Shown piece after piece: positions 7,879 to 16,758 of a DNA stretch of 47,148 nucleotides. Position numbers and translations under genes: made by a program. Source of the DNA: Microvirga tunisiensis (GTDB lineage Bacteria > Pseudomonadota > Alphaproteobacteria > Rhizobiales > Beijerinckiaceae); the NCBI RefSeq assembly GCF_009296175.1, contig NZ_VOSK01000028.1, positions 1 to 47,148 of the forward strand, read 5' to 3'. The first letter of the stretch is position 1, and each line of letters opens with the position of its first letter. The notes beneath the pieces are model-generated. The model was not told the DNA's origin and did no database searches. It worked only from the letters and a program-made list of their open reading frames with translations.

Positions 7879-8454
7879 TCACTGCAACGTGTAGAGATAG
7901 GCCGCGACATGCCTCGCCTCGGCTCGGGAGATGCCAGTCACGGGCATGGCCGTCTTCGGATCGATGGAGCGTGGGTTCTCGATCCATTGAATGAGAGTAT
8001 CCGGTGAGTTGGTGGCGACGCCTCCGATATAGACCCGAGCCGCAAATCCCTGGAGGCTTGGCCCCACCATGCCCTGAGCTCCGGGAACACCGGGGATGTT
8101 ATGGCAGCCGGCACAGCCATAGCGCTTTGCAAGGCGACGCCCGAGGTCCGGGTCGCCCATGGTGAGAGCCGTCGCGCGGATGCGGGCATCCTGGTCGAAC
8201 TTTACCTGATATCCCGCATAGATGCCTGTTCCAATCAGCAGAAGCAGAATGAGCACCAGATAGACCGAGCGAGAACGGAAGCGGGTCGGTTCGGCAATGC
8301 GCATTCCCCGCAGATGAGCATCAGGATTGAAGGGAGCACGTTGTCTTGGTCTGGAGCGCAATGTGGAGCCTGCGCGCGGGACGCCAAGAAGGAGCCCTGC
8401 CGCTCCGATGGCCAGTGTGGCTGCCAATGGTAGCAGGGCCCTAGCGCGCGGCAT
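7879..8454 (-). CDS. Membrane-anchored cytochrome c
   Basis: The 191-residue product has two hydrophobic segments (near residues 7-25 and a stronger one, VYLVLILLLLIGTGIYAGY, in the middle) and one c-type heme site CAGCH with a distal Met in KTAMPVTG. It resembles the small cytochromes at the end of cytochrome oxidase gene clusters and probably passes electrons to the oxidase on the periplasmic face. The ATG at 8454 was chosen: GAGGAAGG lies upstream and it overlaps the end of ctaG by 14 bases. It is the last gene of the nine-gene operon. Confidence 0.88.
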   Translation of the reverse strand: MPRARALLPLAATLAIGAAGLLLGVPRAGSTLRSRPRQRAPFNPDAHLRGMRIAEPTRFRSRSVYLVLILLLLIGTGIYAGYQVKFDQDARIRATALTMGDPDLGRRLAKRYGCAGCHNIPGVPGAQGMVGPSLQGFAARVYIGGVATNSPDTLIQWIENPRSIDPKTAMPVTGISRAEARHVAAYLYTLQ

Positions 8455-9346
8455 GAGCGTGCCTTCCTCTCTGTTGCCGAGGCCCAGAACGGGCAATCCA
8501 CAAGCCGGCCAGGATCAGAGCCGCTCCGGCATAGACCATCCCGGCAGGGATCCACATGAAGAGGCCGGCAAGTTGCTGATCCTCAAGCGGGGTGAGCCCC
8601 CACTCCGCAGCCTGGGAGGTCTGTATCGGATAGATCGGCCTGCGGAAGAAAGCGAGCAGGATGCCGAGGAAGCCCGTATGAAGCGAGGTAATGAACAGGT
8701 AGAACACCGACGCTCCATAGGTACGCTCCCGTCCCATGAGGAGCGCACGCCAGAACAGAAGAGCCGTCACGAAGAAACTGAGATGCTGCAGCCAGTGGAT
8801 CCAGGGATCAGCCAGAGCCGCCTCGTAAAGGCCTGGAGCATGCCAGATCCAGAGTGCCACTGCATGGAGCATGGTGGCGGTCAGAGGGGTGGTGAGCCAA
8901 AGCCATGCTCTTGCGATCCAAGGCGATTGCCCCCATCCGCCAATGCGGGAGCGGACGCGCCCTGGGAGCGCCCAGACCATAGCCACCGGGCGGCCTACGA
9001 TGAGAAGCGGTGCCGCGGCCGTCATGAGGATCTCATGCTCGATCATATGAGCGACGAAGAGGCGCTCGCCCAGCCAGTGGAGCGGCGTAACGAGCGCGAG
9101 GACAAGCAGGAGCCAGCCGGAGGCGAAGCACAGAGCCTGCCATATCCTGACGCCCCGTCCGATGCCGGCCCGGCTCCAGAGCTGCACTGTTCCGATCATG
9201 TACAGCGAGCCCGAAACCGCGAGAGGAACGGTGACCCATGGGTTCCAGGTCCAGGTGGTGCTTGTGTCACTCCAATGCACATGGCCCGCATGGGCCTGCG
9301 CCTCGCTGGCCCACATGAGCAGCAGCAGGACGGCGGCCGCTCTCAT
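8441..9346 (-). CDS. ctaG: Cytochrome c oxidase assembly protein, caa3 CtaG type
   Basis: A 301-residue polytopic membrane protein with a signal-like start (MRAAAVLLLLMWASEAQAHA) and about seven membrane segments. The histidine-rich features of the caa3_CtaG family are visible: HMIEHEILM, a WIWHAPGLYE segment, WLQHLSFF and SLHTGFLGILL. It is needed for building the CuB/heme centre in caa3-type oxidases. The ATG at 9346 overlaps the stop of the preceding small membrane gene by four bases (ATGA), which fixes the start. Confidence 0.92.
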   Translation of the reverse strand: MRAAAVLLLLMWASEAQAHAGHVHWSDTSTTWTWNPWVTVPLAVSGSLYMIGTVQLWSRAGIGRGVRIWQALCFASGWLLLVLALVTPLHWLGERLFVAHMIEHEILMTAAAPLLIVGRPVAMVWALPGRVRSRIGGWGQSPWIARAWLWLTTPLTATMLHAVALWIWHAPGLYEAALADPWIHWLQHLSFFVTALLFWRALLMGRERTYGASVFYLFITSLHTGFLGILLAFFRRPIYPIQTSQAAEWGLTPLEDQQLAGLFMWIPAGMVYAGAALILAGLWIARSGPRQQRGRHAHAAR

Positions 9347-9693
9347 CGCTCGCACCCATGAAAGACGAGCCCGGCTGCACCGTGGAGCAGAATGACGACT
9401 GTAAACAGAAGTGCGATGGCGATTCCCATGAGGGACATGAAGCGGTGCGGGCGGCCCGCCCCGGTGGAGTCTGGCATCGGTGTCGGTGCCGCACTGGCAT
9501 AGCCGCGCCACGACAGGAAGCCGCCAAAGAGACTCAGGGCCGCCATGGCAAGGGCGAAGATGGGAATGAGCGGCATCTGATGGGCGCAGACCCACGGCAC
9601 TGCAGCGTAGTTGAACTGCGTGTCGATGAGCCATGACACCGGTCCGACATAGATGCCTGCGGATGGAACGCCTCGGGAGAGCCATGCCGCCAT
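9343..9693 (-). CDS. Small three-helix membrane protein of the oxidase operon
   Basis: The 116-residue product has about three hydrophobic segments (around 35-55 and 85-112) and begins MAAWLSRGVPSAGIYVGPVS. A GGTGGTGAG Shine-Dalgarno precedes the ATG at 9693. Its position between subunit III and ctaG, with a four-base overlap on the ctaG side and a four-base gap on the other, shows that it belongs to the oxidase unit. It could be a subunit IV-like or assembly factor; I do not recognise it. Confidence 0.8.
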   Translation of the reverse strand: MAAWLSRGVPSAGIYVGPVSWLIDTQFNYAAVPWVCAHQMPLIPIFALAMAALSLFGGFLSWRGYASAAPTPMPDSTGAGRPHRFMSLMGIAIALLFTVVILLHGAAGLVFHGCER

Positions 9694-9697
9694 GATC

Positions 9698-10333
9698 TCA
9701 CCACCACCTTGGGAACCAATAGATGACCACGTAGATCGGCAGCCATGAGGCGACGACGAAATACCAGTAGAACGCGTTGTCACCCACGTCGGAAAAGCGC
9801 TTGCCATGGCCGTGGCGGGTGAACATCAGCACCGTAAGAACAATGGTGTCACCCAGATCCGTGAGAAGGTGCAGTGTGTGCAGGCCGAGAAGGAGCCAAA
9901 CCACGGATCCGTAAGCATTCTGGTCCCAGCGCACGTGAAGCGTGCCGAACTCGAACACGCGGATACCCAGCAGGGCGACGCCGATCAGGCTCATGAGCAC
10001 GAGATTGCGGCGGGTTCGCGCAAGGCCCTCCCGCTCCCCATCCCTCTTGGCGCGTTGGTTCGGCCAGATGCTGATGAGCAGGAGGGTAGTAAAGATGCTC
10101 GACCAGAGGAGATCGGGCGGCGGCGCACTCAGCGGCCAGTTTCCATTGATGAAGACGAGATAGAAATACATACCCACAGCAAGGGCAAAGCCCATGCCTT
10201 CGGCCGCGGCGAAGCCCACCGTTCCCCACCAAATCGGGCTGCGTGGGCCATATGCATAGCCCGGCATCTGCCTGGCGTTCAGCACGACCCGATGCGGCAG
10301 CATGTTACTGCTAGAGTGAGAGCCCAGGGTCAT
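9698..10333 (-). CDS. coxC: Cytochrome c oxidase subunit III
   Basis: The 211-residue product has five membrane segments and the family features WWGTVGFAAAEGMGFA near the start, a LLLGLHTLHLLTDLGD segment and the terminal FYWYFVVASWLPIYVVIYW. Subunit III binds lipid and stabilises the oxygen-reduction site. The five-helix form is typical of shorter bacterial and caa3-type subunits. ATG at 10333 overlaps the stop of subunit I by four bases. The operon order is II, I, III, small membrane protein, CtaG, cytochrome c. Confidence 0.93.
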   Translation of the reverse strand: MTLGSHSSSNMLPHRVVLNARQMPGYAYGPRSPIWWGTVGFAAAEGMGFALAVGMYFYLVFINGNWPLSAPPPDLLWSSIFTTLLLISIWPNQRAKRDGEREGLARTRRNLVLMSLIGVALLGIRVFEFGTLHVRWDQNAYGSVVWLLLGLHTLHLLTDLGDTIVLTVLMFTRHGHGKRFSDVGDNAFYWYFVVASWLPIYVVIYWFPRWW

Positions 10334-12342
10334 CTCTCGTCCTCCATGCTTGGCTTTGGCCAGAACCAGCCCATGAGAGCGACGGCAAGCGGAATGCTGC
10401 CCCACACCAACGCCCAAGGGGTGAACATGGAGCCGACAAAGAGGATCGTCGTCGCAATCGCCGCCATGAAGGGCCAGATCGAAGGCTCGGGCGAGGTTTC
10501 CCTCAGATCCGCCCTCCCATGCGTAATCGTCGAGACGATCTGTTCCCGGTTTTCGACGCTCAATCCTGCCACGACGGGCAGGCTGTCGCGGTTGGCCCAG
10601 AGCGGCTCGCGATTCGTCACGACGGGAATGCGATCAAAGTTCTGCGGCATGGGCGGCGACGCTGTCGCCCATTCGAGTGTCCCGGCCTCCCAGGGGTTAG
10701 CGCCTGCCAAGGGACCGCGGCGAGCGCTGGACACGATGTTGTAGAGGAAGAGGACGAAACTCCCGAAAAACAGGACCGCGCCGATGGACGAGACGAGGTT
10801 CAGGTTCGCCCAGCCCATCTCCGGCAGATAGGTATAGACCCGACGCGGCATGCCCATCAGTCCCGTGATGTGCATGGGGAAGAAGGTGACGTTGAACCCG
10901 ATAAAGGCGAGCCAGAAGTGCCATTTGCCCAGCCGCTCGCTCATCATGCGACCGGTGAATTTCGGGAACCAATAATACACCGCGGCGATCAGCGGAAACA
11001 CGTTGCCGCCGATCAGCACATAGTGGAAATGGGCAACCACGAAGAAGGTGTCATGGACCTGGGTATCGAGCGGCACGGAGGCAAGCATGATCCCCGACAA
11101 TCCGCCGGCCACGAAGATGAAGAAGAAGCCGATGATGAAGAGCAGCGGCGTGCGGAATACCGGCCGGCCGTCCCAAAGAGTCGCGATCCAGCAGAAGATC
11201 TGAATGCCGTTCGGGATGGCGATCAGCATGCTCGAGGCCGTGAAGAAGCTGGCGCCGAGTTGCGGAAGGCCGGTGGTGAACATGTGATGCACCCATAGGC
11301 CGAAGGACAGGAACCCGGTTGCGATGAGCGACAGCACGAGGGCGATGTAGCCGAAGGCCTGACGGCGGGCGAAGGTGACCACGATGGCCGATACCCAGCC
11401 TGTGGCCGGCAGAAAGATGATATAGACCTCCGGATGTCCGAAGAACCAGAACAGGTGCTGATAGAGCAGCGCGTCGCCGCCTTCCGCCGGATTGAAGAAA
11501 TGCGTGCCGACGAGACGGTCCATCATCAGTGTGGCCGAGGCCGTGACCACCGCCGGCAGTGCGAAGATGATGACGAAGGAATTGACGAGTTCCGCCCAGA
11601 CGAAGAGCGGAATACGATCCAGCGTCATGCCCGGCGCGCGCAGCTTGAAGACCGTCACGATGACGGAGATCGCCACCGCGATGCCCGATACTTCCGTGAA
11701 GGTGATCATCTGCGCCCAGAAGTCCGCCCGTTTGCCCGGCGAGAATTCCGGACCCGAGAGCGGAACATAGGCGAACCAACCGACATCCGGCCCGATGTTG
11801 AGCATGAAGGCGACCCAGATCATGAGGCCGCCGAAGAGATAGACGTAATACGAATAGGCATTCAGGCGGGGGAAGGCGATGTTGCGGGTGCCCACCATGA
11901 GCGGCACGAGATAGACAGCGAAGGCTTCGCCGATCGGCACGCCGAAGAGAAACATCATCGTGGTGCCGTGCATGGTGAAGAGCTGGTTGTAGAGGTCCGG
12001 CCCGATCAACCTGTTCTCGGGAAGGGCCAACTGCATGCGCATGGCAACAGCGGACAGGCCCCCTAGAAACAGGAAGATGATGGCCGTGACGATGAAGCGG
12101 CGGCCTATGATCTTATGATCCACGGTGGACAGGGTGCCGATGAGACCCTTGTCCGTGCCCCAGGTCTTGGCCAGACGAGCCGTCAGTTCAGGACCGTCCA
12201 CCTGATCGTCGCGCAACTCGTCGGGGCTCGGAGGCGCATCCGCTTCGCTCTGGATGCCCGGGACACCACCACGCTCCCCTGTCGCGAGACGCGAGACTTC
12301 AGGAACGGCATCGAGGTCGTGGGATGTGATCGCCCGAGTCAC
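10330..12342 (-). CDS. ctaD: Cytochrome c oxidase subunit I, caa3 type
   Basis: The 670-residue product carries all the heme-copper oxidase ligands: TMHGTTMMF (low-spin heme ligand), FFGHPEVYII (CuB His cross-linked to Tyr), VHHMFTTG (two CuB His) and VAHFHYVLIGG (heme a3 and heme a ligands). It has a hydrophilic N-terminal extension of about 75 residues and two additional C-terminal membrane segments after residue 615, which is longer than the usual ~530-residue subunit and typical of caa3-type forms. Oxygen is reduced and protons are pumped here. The start is GTG at 12342, overlapping the stop of coxB as GTGA. Confidence 0.97.
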   Translation of the reverse strand: MTRAITSHDLDAVPEVSRLATGERGGVPGIQSEADAPPSPDELRDDQVDGPELTARLAKTWGTDKGLIGTLSTVDHKIIGRRFIVTAIIFLFLGGLSAVAMRMQLALPENRLIGPDLYNQLFTMHGTTMMFLFGVPIGEAFAVYLVPLMVGTRNIAFPRLNAYSYYVYLFGGLMIWVAFMLNIGPDVGWFAYVPLSGPEFSPGKRADFWAQMITFTEVSGIAVAISVIVTVFKLRAPGMTLDRIPLFVWAELVNSFVIIFALPAVVTASATLMMDRLVGTHFFNPAEGGDALLYQHLFWFFGHPEVYIIFLPATGWVSAIVVTFARRQAFGYIALVLSLIATGFLSFGLWVHHMFTTGLPQLGASFFTASSMLIAIPNGIQIFCWIATLWDGRPVFRTPLLFIIGFFFIFVAGGLSGIMLASVPLDTQVHDTFFVVAHFHYVLIGGNVFPLIAAVYYWFPKFTGRMMSERLGKWHFWLAFIGFNVTFFPMHITGLMGMPRRVYTYLPEMGWANLNLVSSIGAVLFFGSFVLFLYNIVSSARRGPLAGANPWEAGTLEWATASPPMPQNFDRIPVVTNREPLWANRDSLPVVAGLSVENREQIVSTITHGRADLRETSPEPSIWPFMAAIATTILFVGSMFTPWALVWGSIPLAVALMGWFWPKPSMEDER

Positions 12343-13343
12343 TTCAACCCCTCCAGATAAGTTGCGAGAGGCTGAACCTCATCCGGTTCGAGCTGGATCG
12401 TCGGCATGTTCACCCCGGGCTTGATGCCATGAGGATCAACGATCCAGGCCGCGATGTTTCCCCGCGTCGTCTCCAGGGTCCCGGCCCCGATGTACCGCCG
12501 GCTTCCCACATGGGTGAGGTCCGGAGCGACCTTGCCGCCGGCATCCGTGCCGCGGATCTGGTGGCACATGACGCAGGGCTTGGAGAGAAGGATCTCCATG
12601 CCGCGCTGACGCTCGTCATCGTTTGGCGGAATGGCAGAAGAGATTTGGTGTTCCCGCCAGCGCTCGAAATCCTCTTTGCTCTCCGCAATCACGAGCAAAC
12701 CCATATGGGCATGCTGAAGACCGCAATATTCCGCACATTGTCCGCGATACACGCCAGGACGATCCGCCTGAATCTGAATTAGGTTTTGACGCCCGGTGAT
12801 CGCGTCCATCTTTCCGGTGAGGCTCGGGACCCAGAAAGAGTGGATCACATCGGATGATTCAAGCTTGATCAGCACCGGCTCGCCGACCGGAATGTGGATT
12901 TCGTTGGCCGTGGTGAAGACGCGGTTCGGCTGGGGGTCTTCGTAGGTGACCTCCCACCACCATTGCTGCCCGGTGACCAGCAGCGTCAACGCTCCGTCCT
13001 TGTGGGCGAACAGCACCTTCTGAGCCGCATAGCTTAGGCCCGTCAGGGAAACGACCGTCACAAGCGTCAGACCGATGGCAACGGAGATCGTGATGGTCAT
13101 CCGCCGTTCGGTTCGGGGATCCGTCGCCAGCGGATCCGTGTCGGCGGGGCGCCTCCTGCGCAGTGCGAGGAGGAGAGTGATCATGGTCAGGACCCAGACC
13201 GTAGCCAGAACGGCGACGAAGATCCAGAACATGTCGGCAAGCGAGCGCGCCGACGGCCCATGTGCGTCGAGTGCCGATTGCCAGCCCTGACAGCCTCCGA
13301 GAGGCAGAGCGGCGAACAGTGCGAATGGGCCGACCCTTCTCAT
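12339..13343 (-). CDS. coxB: Cytochrome c oxidase subunit II fused to cytochrome c
   Basis: The 334-residue product has a lipoprotein-like signal (LGGC, Cys 18), two membrane segments (40-62 and 84-106), a cupredoxin domain with the CuA ligands His168, Cys203, Cys207, His211 and Met214 (QCAEYCGLQHAHMG), and a C-terminal cytochrome c domain with CVMCH at 257-261 and a distal Met near 313. The fusion defines a caa3-type oxidase, which can take electrons without a separate soluble cytochrome. It starts 7 bp after the upstream cytochrome gene and overlaps ctaD by four bases. Confidence 0.97.
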   Translation of the reverse strand: MRRVGPFALFAALPLGGCQGWQSALDAHGPSARSLADMFWIFVAVLATVWVLTMITLLLALRRRRPADTDPLATDPRTERRMTITISVAIGLTLVTVVSLTGLSYAAQKVLFAHKDGALTLLVTGQQWWWEVTYEDPQPNRVFTTANEIHIPVGEPVLIKLESSDVIHSFWVPSLTGKMDAITGRQNLIQIQADRPGVYRGQCAEYCGLQHAHMGLLVIAESKEDFERWREHQISSAIPPNDDERQRGMEILLSKPCVMCHQIRGTDAGGKVAPDLTHVGSRRYIGAGTLETTRGNIAAWIVDPHGIKPGVNMPTIQLEPDEVQPLATYLEGLK

Positions 13344-13350
13344 GCCCGCC

Positions 13351-13911
13351 TCACTGCGGCATCTGAGCGGAAGGTGGAATCTGCCCTCCGTCGATCACTT
13401 CGCCCGGGGGCCTGCGTTGCTCGGCCGGGACAGAACTCATGTCATCCCTGCGGCTCGGAGCTGCCGGCTTCGGCACATTGCGCCCCATCGAGCGGATATA
13501 TGCCGCAATCTGCCAGATCTGATCGTCGGGGATCTTACCCCGGAACGACGGCATGCCGTTCGGCCGGCCCTCACGGATCGTCTGCACGATGTTCTCGATC
13601 TGCCCGCCATAGATCCAGCGATCATCCATGAGCGCGGGCCCGGAATCACCGCCCCCATTGGCATGGCAGCCGTTGCAGTTGAACCACGTGTAGAGCCGCT
13701 GACCCTGAGAGATGTGATAGGCGTTCTCCTCGTATTGCTGACCCAGCCCCGATCGTTGTTCGCTCGGGCTGCCAGGCCCGGCGGACAGAGGCGAGAGCGC
13801 AATCTTTTCGTTCGTCTCGGCTGTGACCGGATTGGAGCGGTATTCACGATCCTCCCTCTCGCAGGCGGCGAGGCTGAAAGCAGCGAGGGACAGGATCAGG
13901 AGCCATCTCAT
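13351..13911 (-). CDS. Cytochrome c lipoprotein, XoxG-like electron acceptor
   Basis: The 186-residue product has a lipoprotein signal peptide ending SLAAC, heme site CNGCH near residue 80 and a distal Met in GMPSFRGKI, followed by a Pro-rich tail. It lies between the alcohol dehydrogenase pair and the oxidase subunits, so it most likely takes electrons from the PQQ enzyme and hands them to the fused cytochrome domain of subunit II. ATG at 13911 overlaps the upstream stop by four bases. The XoxG analogy is from position and size, not from recognised sequence identity. Confidence 0.88.
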   Translation of the reverse strand: MRWLLILSLAAFSLAACEREDREYRSNPVTAETNEKIALSPLSAGPGSPSEQRSGLGQQYEENAYHISQGQRLYTWFNCNGCHANGGGDSGPALMDDRWIYGGQIENIVQTIREGRPNGMPSFRGKIPDDQIWQIAAYIRSMGRNVPKPAAPSRRDDMSSVPAEQRRPPGEVIDGGQIPPSAQMPQ

Positions 13912-14732
13912 GGTACGCGCCCCGCCTGTTTCAGGCCTGTGTCAAGACGCGGAACCCCATAAGCTGCAAGGATCGCATCCACTTCCGGCAGCCGCCGGGC
14001 AAGCGCCGCATCGACCTCCTGGCGCAACGTATCATTCTCTTTCCTCACAGCCATGGATATATCGAAGATCATAGGCAGCTGCGGGCCGTCGAAGATCGGC
14101 CGCACGGGCGTCACTTTGAGCGGAACGCCCTCGCGCTCTGCGAAATAGCCGCCAAAGGGCCCCCAGACGATGGCCACATCGATCTCGCCTTTTCCTAACG
14201 CCTCGATAATTCGCGCTGGGGGGTTGGGATCGTTGTAGTCTCCATAAATCATGAATCCGCGCACGTTATCGATGATGCCACGGCGGGACAGCGCATGGGC
14301 GGGAGGCGTGTTCGAGCCATCGTCGCCGATGAGGTGAACGCCGATCTTCACCTGATGGAGAACCGGATCGTTGAAGGATTGAACGTCGGGACCGTCGGTC
14401 CGAGTCACAAAGACATACGACGAGCGGTAATAGGGCGTGGTCGTACGCACGCCTTCGAGATTGGCAGGAAGGCCCGTCACCAGATCGCAGGTCTCAGCCT
14501 TGAGCGTGTTGCGGAGGAAGCCCCGGCGCTGCGCCCACCAAGTGTAGCGAATCTCCGCATTGAGTTCTTGTGCAACCAAGGAGACGATCTTGTTCTCGAA
14601 CCCCTCGCCCGCTTCATTGGAGAACGGCAGGTTGTTGGGATCGGCGCAGACGCGAAGCTCGCGCGCCTGAACGCCGCTGGCGATCACCAGCAGACCGGCA
14701 AAAGCCGCCCCCCTAAGGAAGCTTGAACACAT
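13908..14732 (-). CDS. xoxJ: Quinoprotein-dehydrogenase-associated periplasmic protein (MxaJ/XoxJ type)
   Basis: The 274-residue product has a signal peptide (ending VQARE) and a solute-binding-protein type 3 fold, beginning LRVCADPNNLPFSNEAGEGF and containing a YTWWAQRRGFLRNTL segment characteristic of the MxaJ/XoxJ group. These proteins are made with PQQ methanol dehydrogenases and are thought to help activate or load them rather than import a solute. The ATG at 14732 lies 20 bases inside the end of the dehydrogenase gene, showing tight coupling. Confidence 0.9.
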   Translation of the reverse strand: MCSSFLRGAAFAGLLVIASGVQARELRVCADPNNLPFSNEAGEGFENKIVSLVAQELNAEIRYTWWAQRRGFLRNTLKAETCDLVTGLPANLEGVRTTTPYYRSSYVFVTRTDGPDVQSFNDPVLHQVKIGVHLIGDDGSNTPPAHALSRRGIIDNVRGFMIYGDYNDPNPPARIIEALGKGEIDVAIVWGPFGGYFAEREGVPLKVTPVRPIFDGPQLPMIFDISMAVRKENDTLRQEVDAALARRLPEVDAILAAYGVPRLDTGLKQAGRVP

Positions 14733-16521
14733 AGAGCGTTCCTCCCTTGGTGGTGACGTTCTTGAGCTCCCGCATGGCATTGACAAACCCCTTGGCCGCC
14801 GAGCCATCACGAGGGTCGAGATCATTGGAGACGATGGCTCCAGCCCAGCCGCCGACGCCGGAGAGAATGGCGACGTATTGCTTGCCGTCAGGCCCGCGAT
14901 AGGTGGTCGGTTGGCCGATGATCCCGGAATCGAGTTTGAACTGCCAGAGCACTTCGCCCGACCGGGCGTGAACGGCTTTGAACCACCCATCCATGGTGCC
15001 GTAGAAGACGACATCGCCCGCGGTTGCGAGCGCGCCGCTCCAGAGCGGAAAGCGCTCATTGATGGTCCAGAGTTCCTTGCCTTCCCTGAGGTCCCAGGCG
15101 GTGAACTCGCCCATGTGGCCACCGGGGCCGGGATACATGCGGACTTCGGCGCCCACATAAGGCGTGCCGGCGATGTAGTTCGGCTCGACACTCTCCCAAT
15201 CCATACACATGTTCATGTGGGGGATGTAGAGTAGACCGGTTTTGTGGGAGAATGCGCTCGGGTTCCAGTCCTTCGCGCCAGGCGCGGTCGGGCAGATGTC
15301 GCGCACTACGCGATTGTTCACCGGCTCCTTCTCGGAATTGTACTGGATGCGCCCTGATTTGAGGTCGACGCCCGTTACGGCGGTCAAGGCATGGAACGGC
15401 TTTGCGGACAGTACCTCTCCTGTTGCCCGGTCGATGACATAGAGGAAGCCTGTCCGTCCCGGATGGACGAGCACCTTGCGGGGCTTTCCCTCCCAGTCCA
15501 TGTCGAGCAGGATCAACTCGTTGATGTTATCCCAGTCATGAAGATCGTGCGGGGCTGTCTGGTAGAACCATCGGGCCTCGCCCGTATCAGCATCGCGGGC
15601 GAAGATGCCGGCGGTCCACTTGTTGTCACCGGGGCGCTGGTTGGGGTTCCAAGGACCTGGATTACCGGTCCCGTGATAGAGAAGGTTGAGATCTGGATCG
15701 TATGATAGCCATCCCCAGACCGTTCCCCCGCCCTGCTGCCAGGCATCCGCCGGCCAGGTGGTCACGCCGAGATCCTTGCCTTTGTCACTGTCGTAGAAAG
15801 GCTTGAAGTTCGGACCGATCTTCACGTCCTGGTCCGGACCGGTGTTGTACGCCTTCCAGACGCTCTGCCCGGAATTGATATCGAGAGCCTGGATCCAGCC
15901 CCTCACCCCGTACTCGCCACCCGAGATGCCGACGAACACCTTATCTTTCACGACCAAGGGTGCCATCGTCATGGTCTCACCCCGGTTGATGTCACCGAGC
16001 TTCGTCTTCCAGACCTCCTCCCCCGTCTCCGCATCCACCGCCACCACATGGGCATCCAGGGTCGTGAAGAAGATCCGACCGTTGGCAAAGGTGGGACCAC
16101 GGTTGACCACGTCGCAGCAGGCCACACCCTGCGCGGCCGCGGCCGGCTTCGGGTTGTACTGCCACTTCATTGGGGCGCCGGGCTGTGTCAGGTCGAGAGC
16201 ATAGAGGATGTTTGGATAGGGAGAGAGCACGTACATCGTGCCGCCGATGACGAGCGGCGCAGATTCTTGCCCTTTGTTGACCCCGGTCGAGAAAGTGAAG
16301 GCCACCTGAAGGTTTTTGACAGTCTCGGCGTTGATCTCGGACAGATCGCTGTAGCGCGTGGAAGCATAGTTCTTCTGTGGAATCGTCCATTGCCCATCCT
16401 CGGGTGCCGAGGCAAAGGACGGCGCAGAAGGCTGAGGCGGCGCCGATTGGGCCAGAATCGGGGAACTAGGCTGAAAGATCAGCGAAATGGCCAGAACGAG
16501 GGCAAGACGAGCTCCACCCAA
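14713..16521 (-). CDS. xoxF: PQQ-dependent alcohol dehydrogenase, lanthanide (XoxF-like) type
   Basis: A 602-residue periplasmic eight-bladed propeller with a signal peptide (ending ILAQS). Visible features are the vicinal disulfide Cys135-Cys136 (GVACCDVV), a metal ligand Glu203 in GGEYGVRGW, Asn287 in GTGNPGPWN, the catalytic Asp329 and an extra Asp331 (HDWDN). The extra Asp two residues after the catalytic one is the known mark of lanthanide-dependent XoxF and ExaF enzymes; calcium-dependent MxaF has Ala there. It oxidises methanol or another primary alcohol and reduces cytochrome c. The start is TTG at 16521 with GGAGAA eight bases upstream. First gene of the nine-gene operon. Whether the preferred substrate is methanol or a longer alcohol cannot be told from sequence. 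Confidence 0.93.
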   Translation of the reverse strand: MGGARLALVLAISLIFQPSSPILAQSAPPQPSAPSFASAPEDGQWTIPQKNYASTRYSDLSEINAETVKNLQVAFTFSTGVNKGQESAPLVIGGTMYVLSPYPNILYALDLTQPGAPMKWQYNPKPAAAAQGVACCDVVNRGPTFANGRIFFTTLDAHVVAVDAETGEEVWKTKLGDINRGETMTMAPLVVKDKVFVGISGGEYGVRGWIQALDINSGQSVWKAYNTGPDQDVKIGPNFKPFYDSDKGKDLGVTTWPADAWQQGGGTVWGWLSYDPDLNLLYHGTGNPGPWNPNQRPGDNKWTAGIFARDADTGEARWFYQTAPHDLHDWDNINELILLDMDWEGKPRKVLVHPGRTGFLYVIDRATGEVLSAKPFHALTAVTGVDLKSGRIQYNSEKEPVNNRVVRDICPTAPGAKDWNPSAFSHKTGLLYIPHMNMCMDWESVEPNYIAGTPYVGAEVRMYPGPGGHMGEFTAWDLREGKELWTINERFPLWSGALATAGDVVFYGTMDGWFKAVHARSGEVLWQFKLDSGIIGQPTTYRGPDGKQYVAILSGVGGWAGAIVSNDLDPRDGSAAKGFVNAMRELKNVTTKGGTLYVFKLP

Positions 16522-16758
16522 GATAGGTTCTCCGGAACACTTGGACGCACCGCATCAGCAGCGGCTCGACTCTAACCGTTCAGCTTTTGCTATGTTCCCG
16601 AAAATGTGATCCTGACCTTAGAATCTTGTCGAAATTGAAACAGATTTGGACGATTTGGTCGTGCTGTTGTGGAATGGCGTGTCCATCGGCAAAAGAGGAC
16701 AAGACAAACGCCTCTCGTAGCCGATAGGGTATCGGAAACGATACGCTGGGGTATAGCT
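16522..16758. promoter_or_regulatory. Divergent control region between xoxF operon and VOC gene
   Basis: This 237-base gap separates two divergent transcription units and must hold both promoters. It is locally A+T-rich around 16590-16670. I see no convincing -35/-10 pair or repeat operator. Confidence 0.45.
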
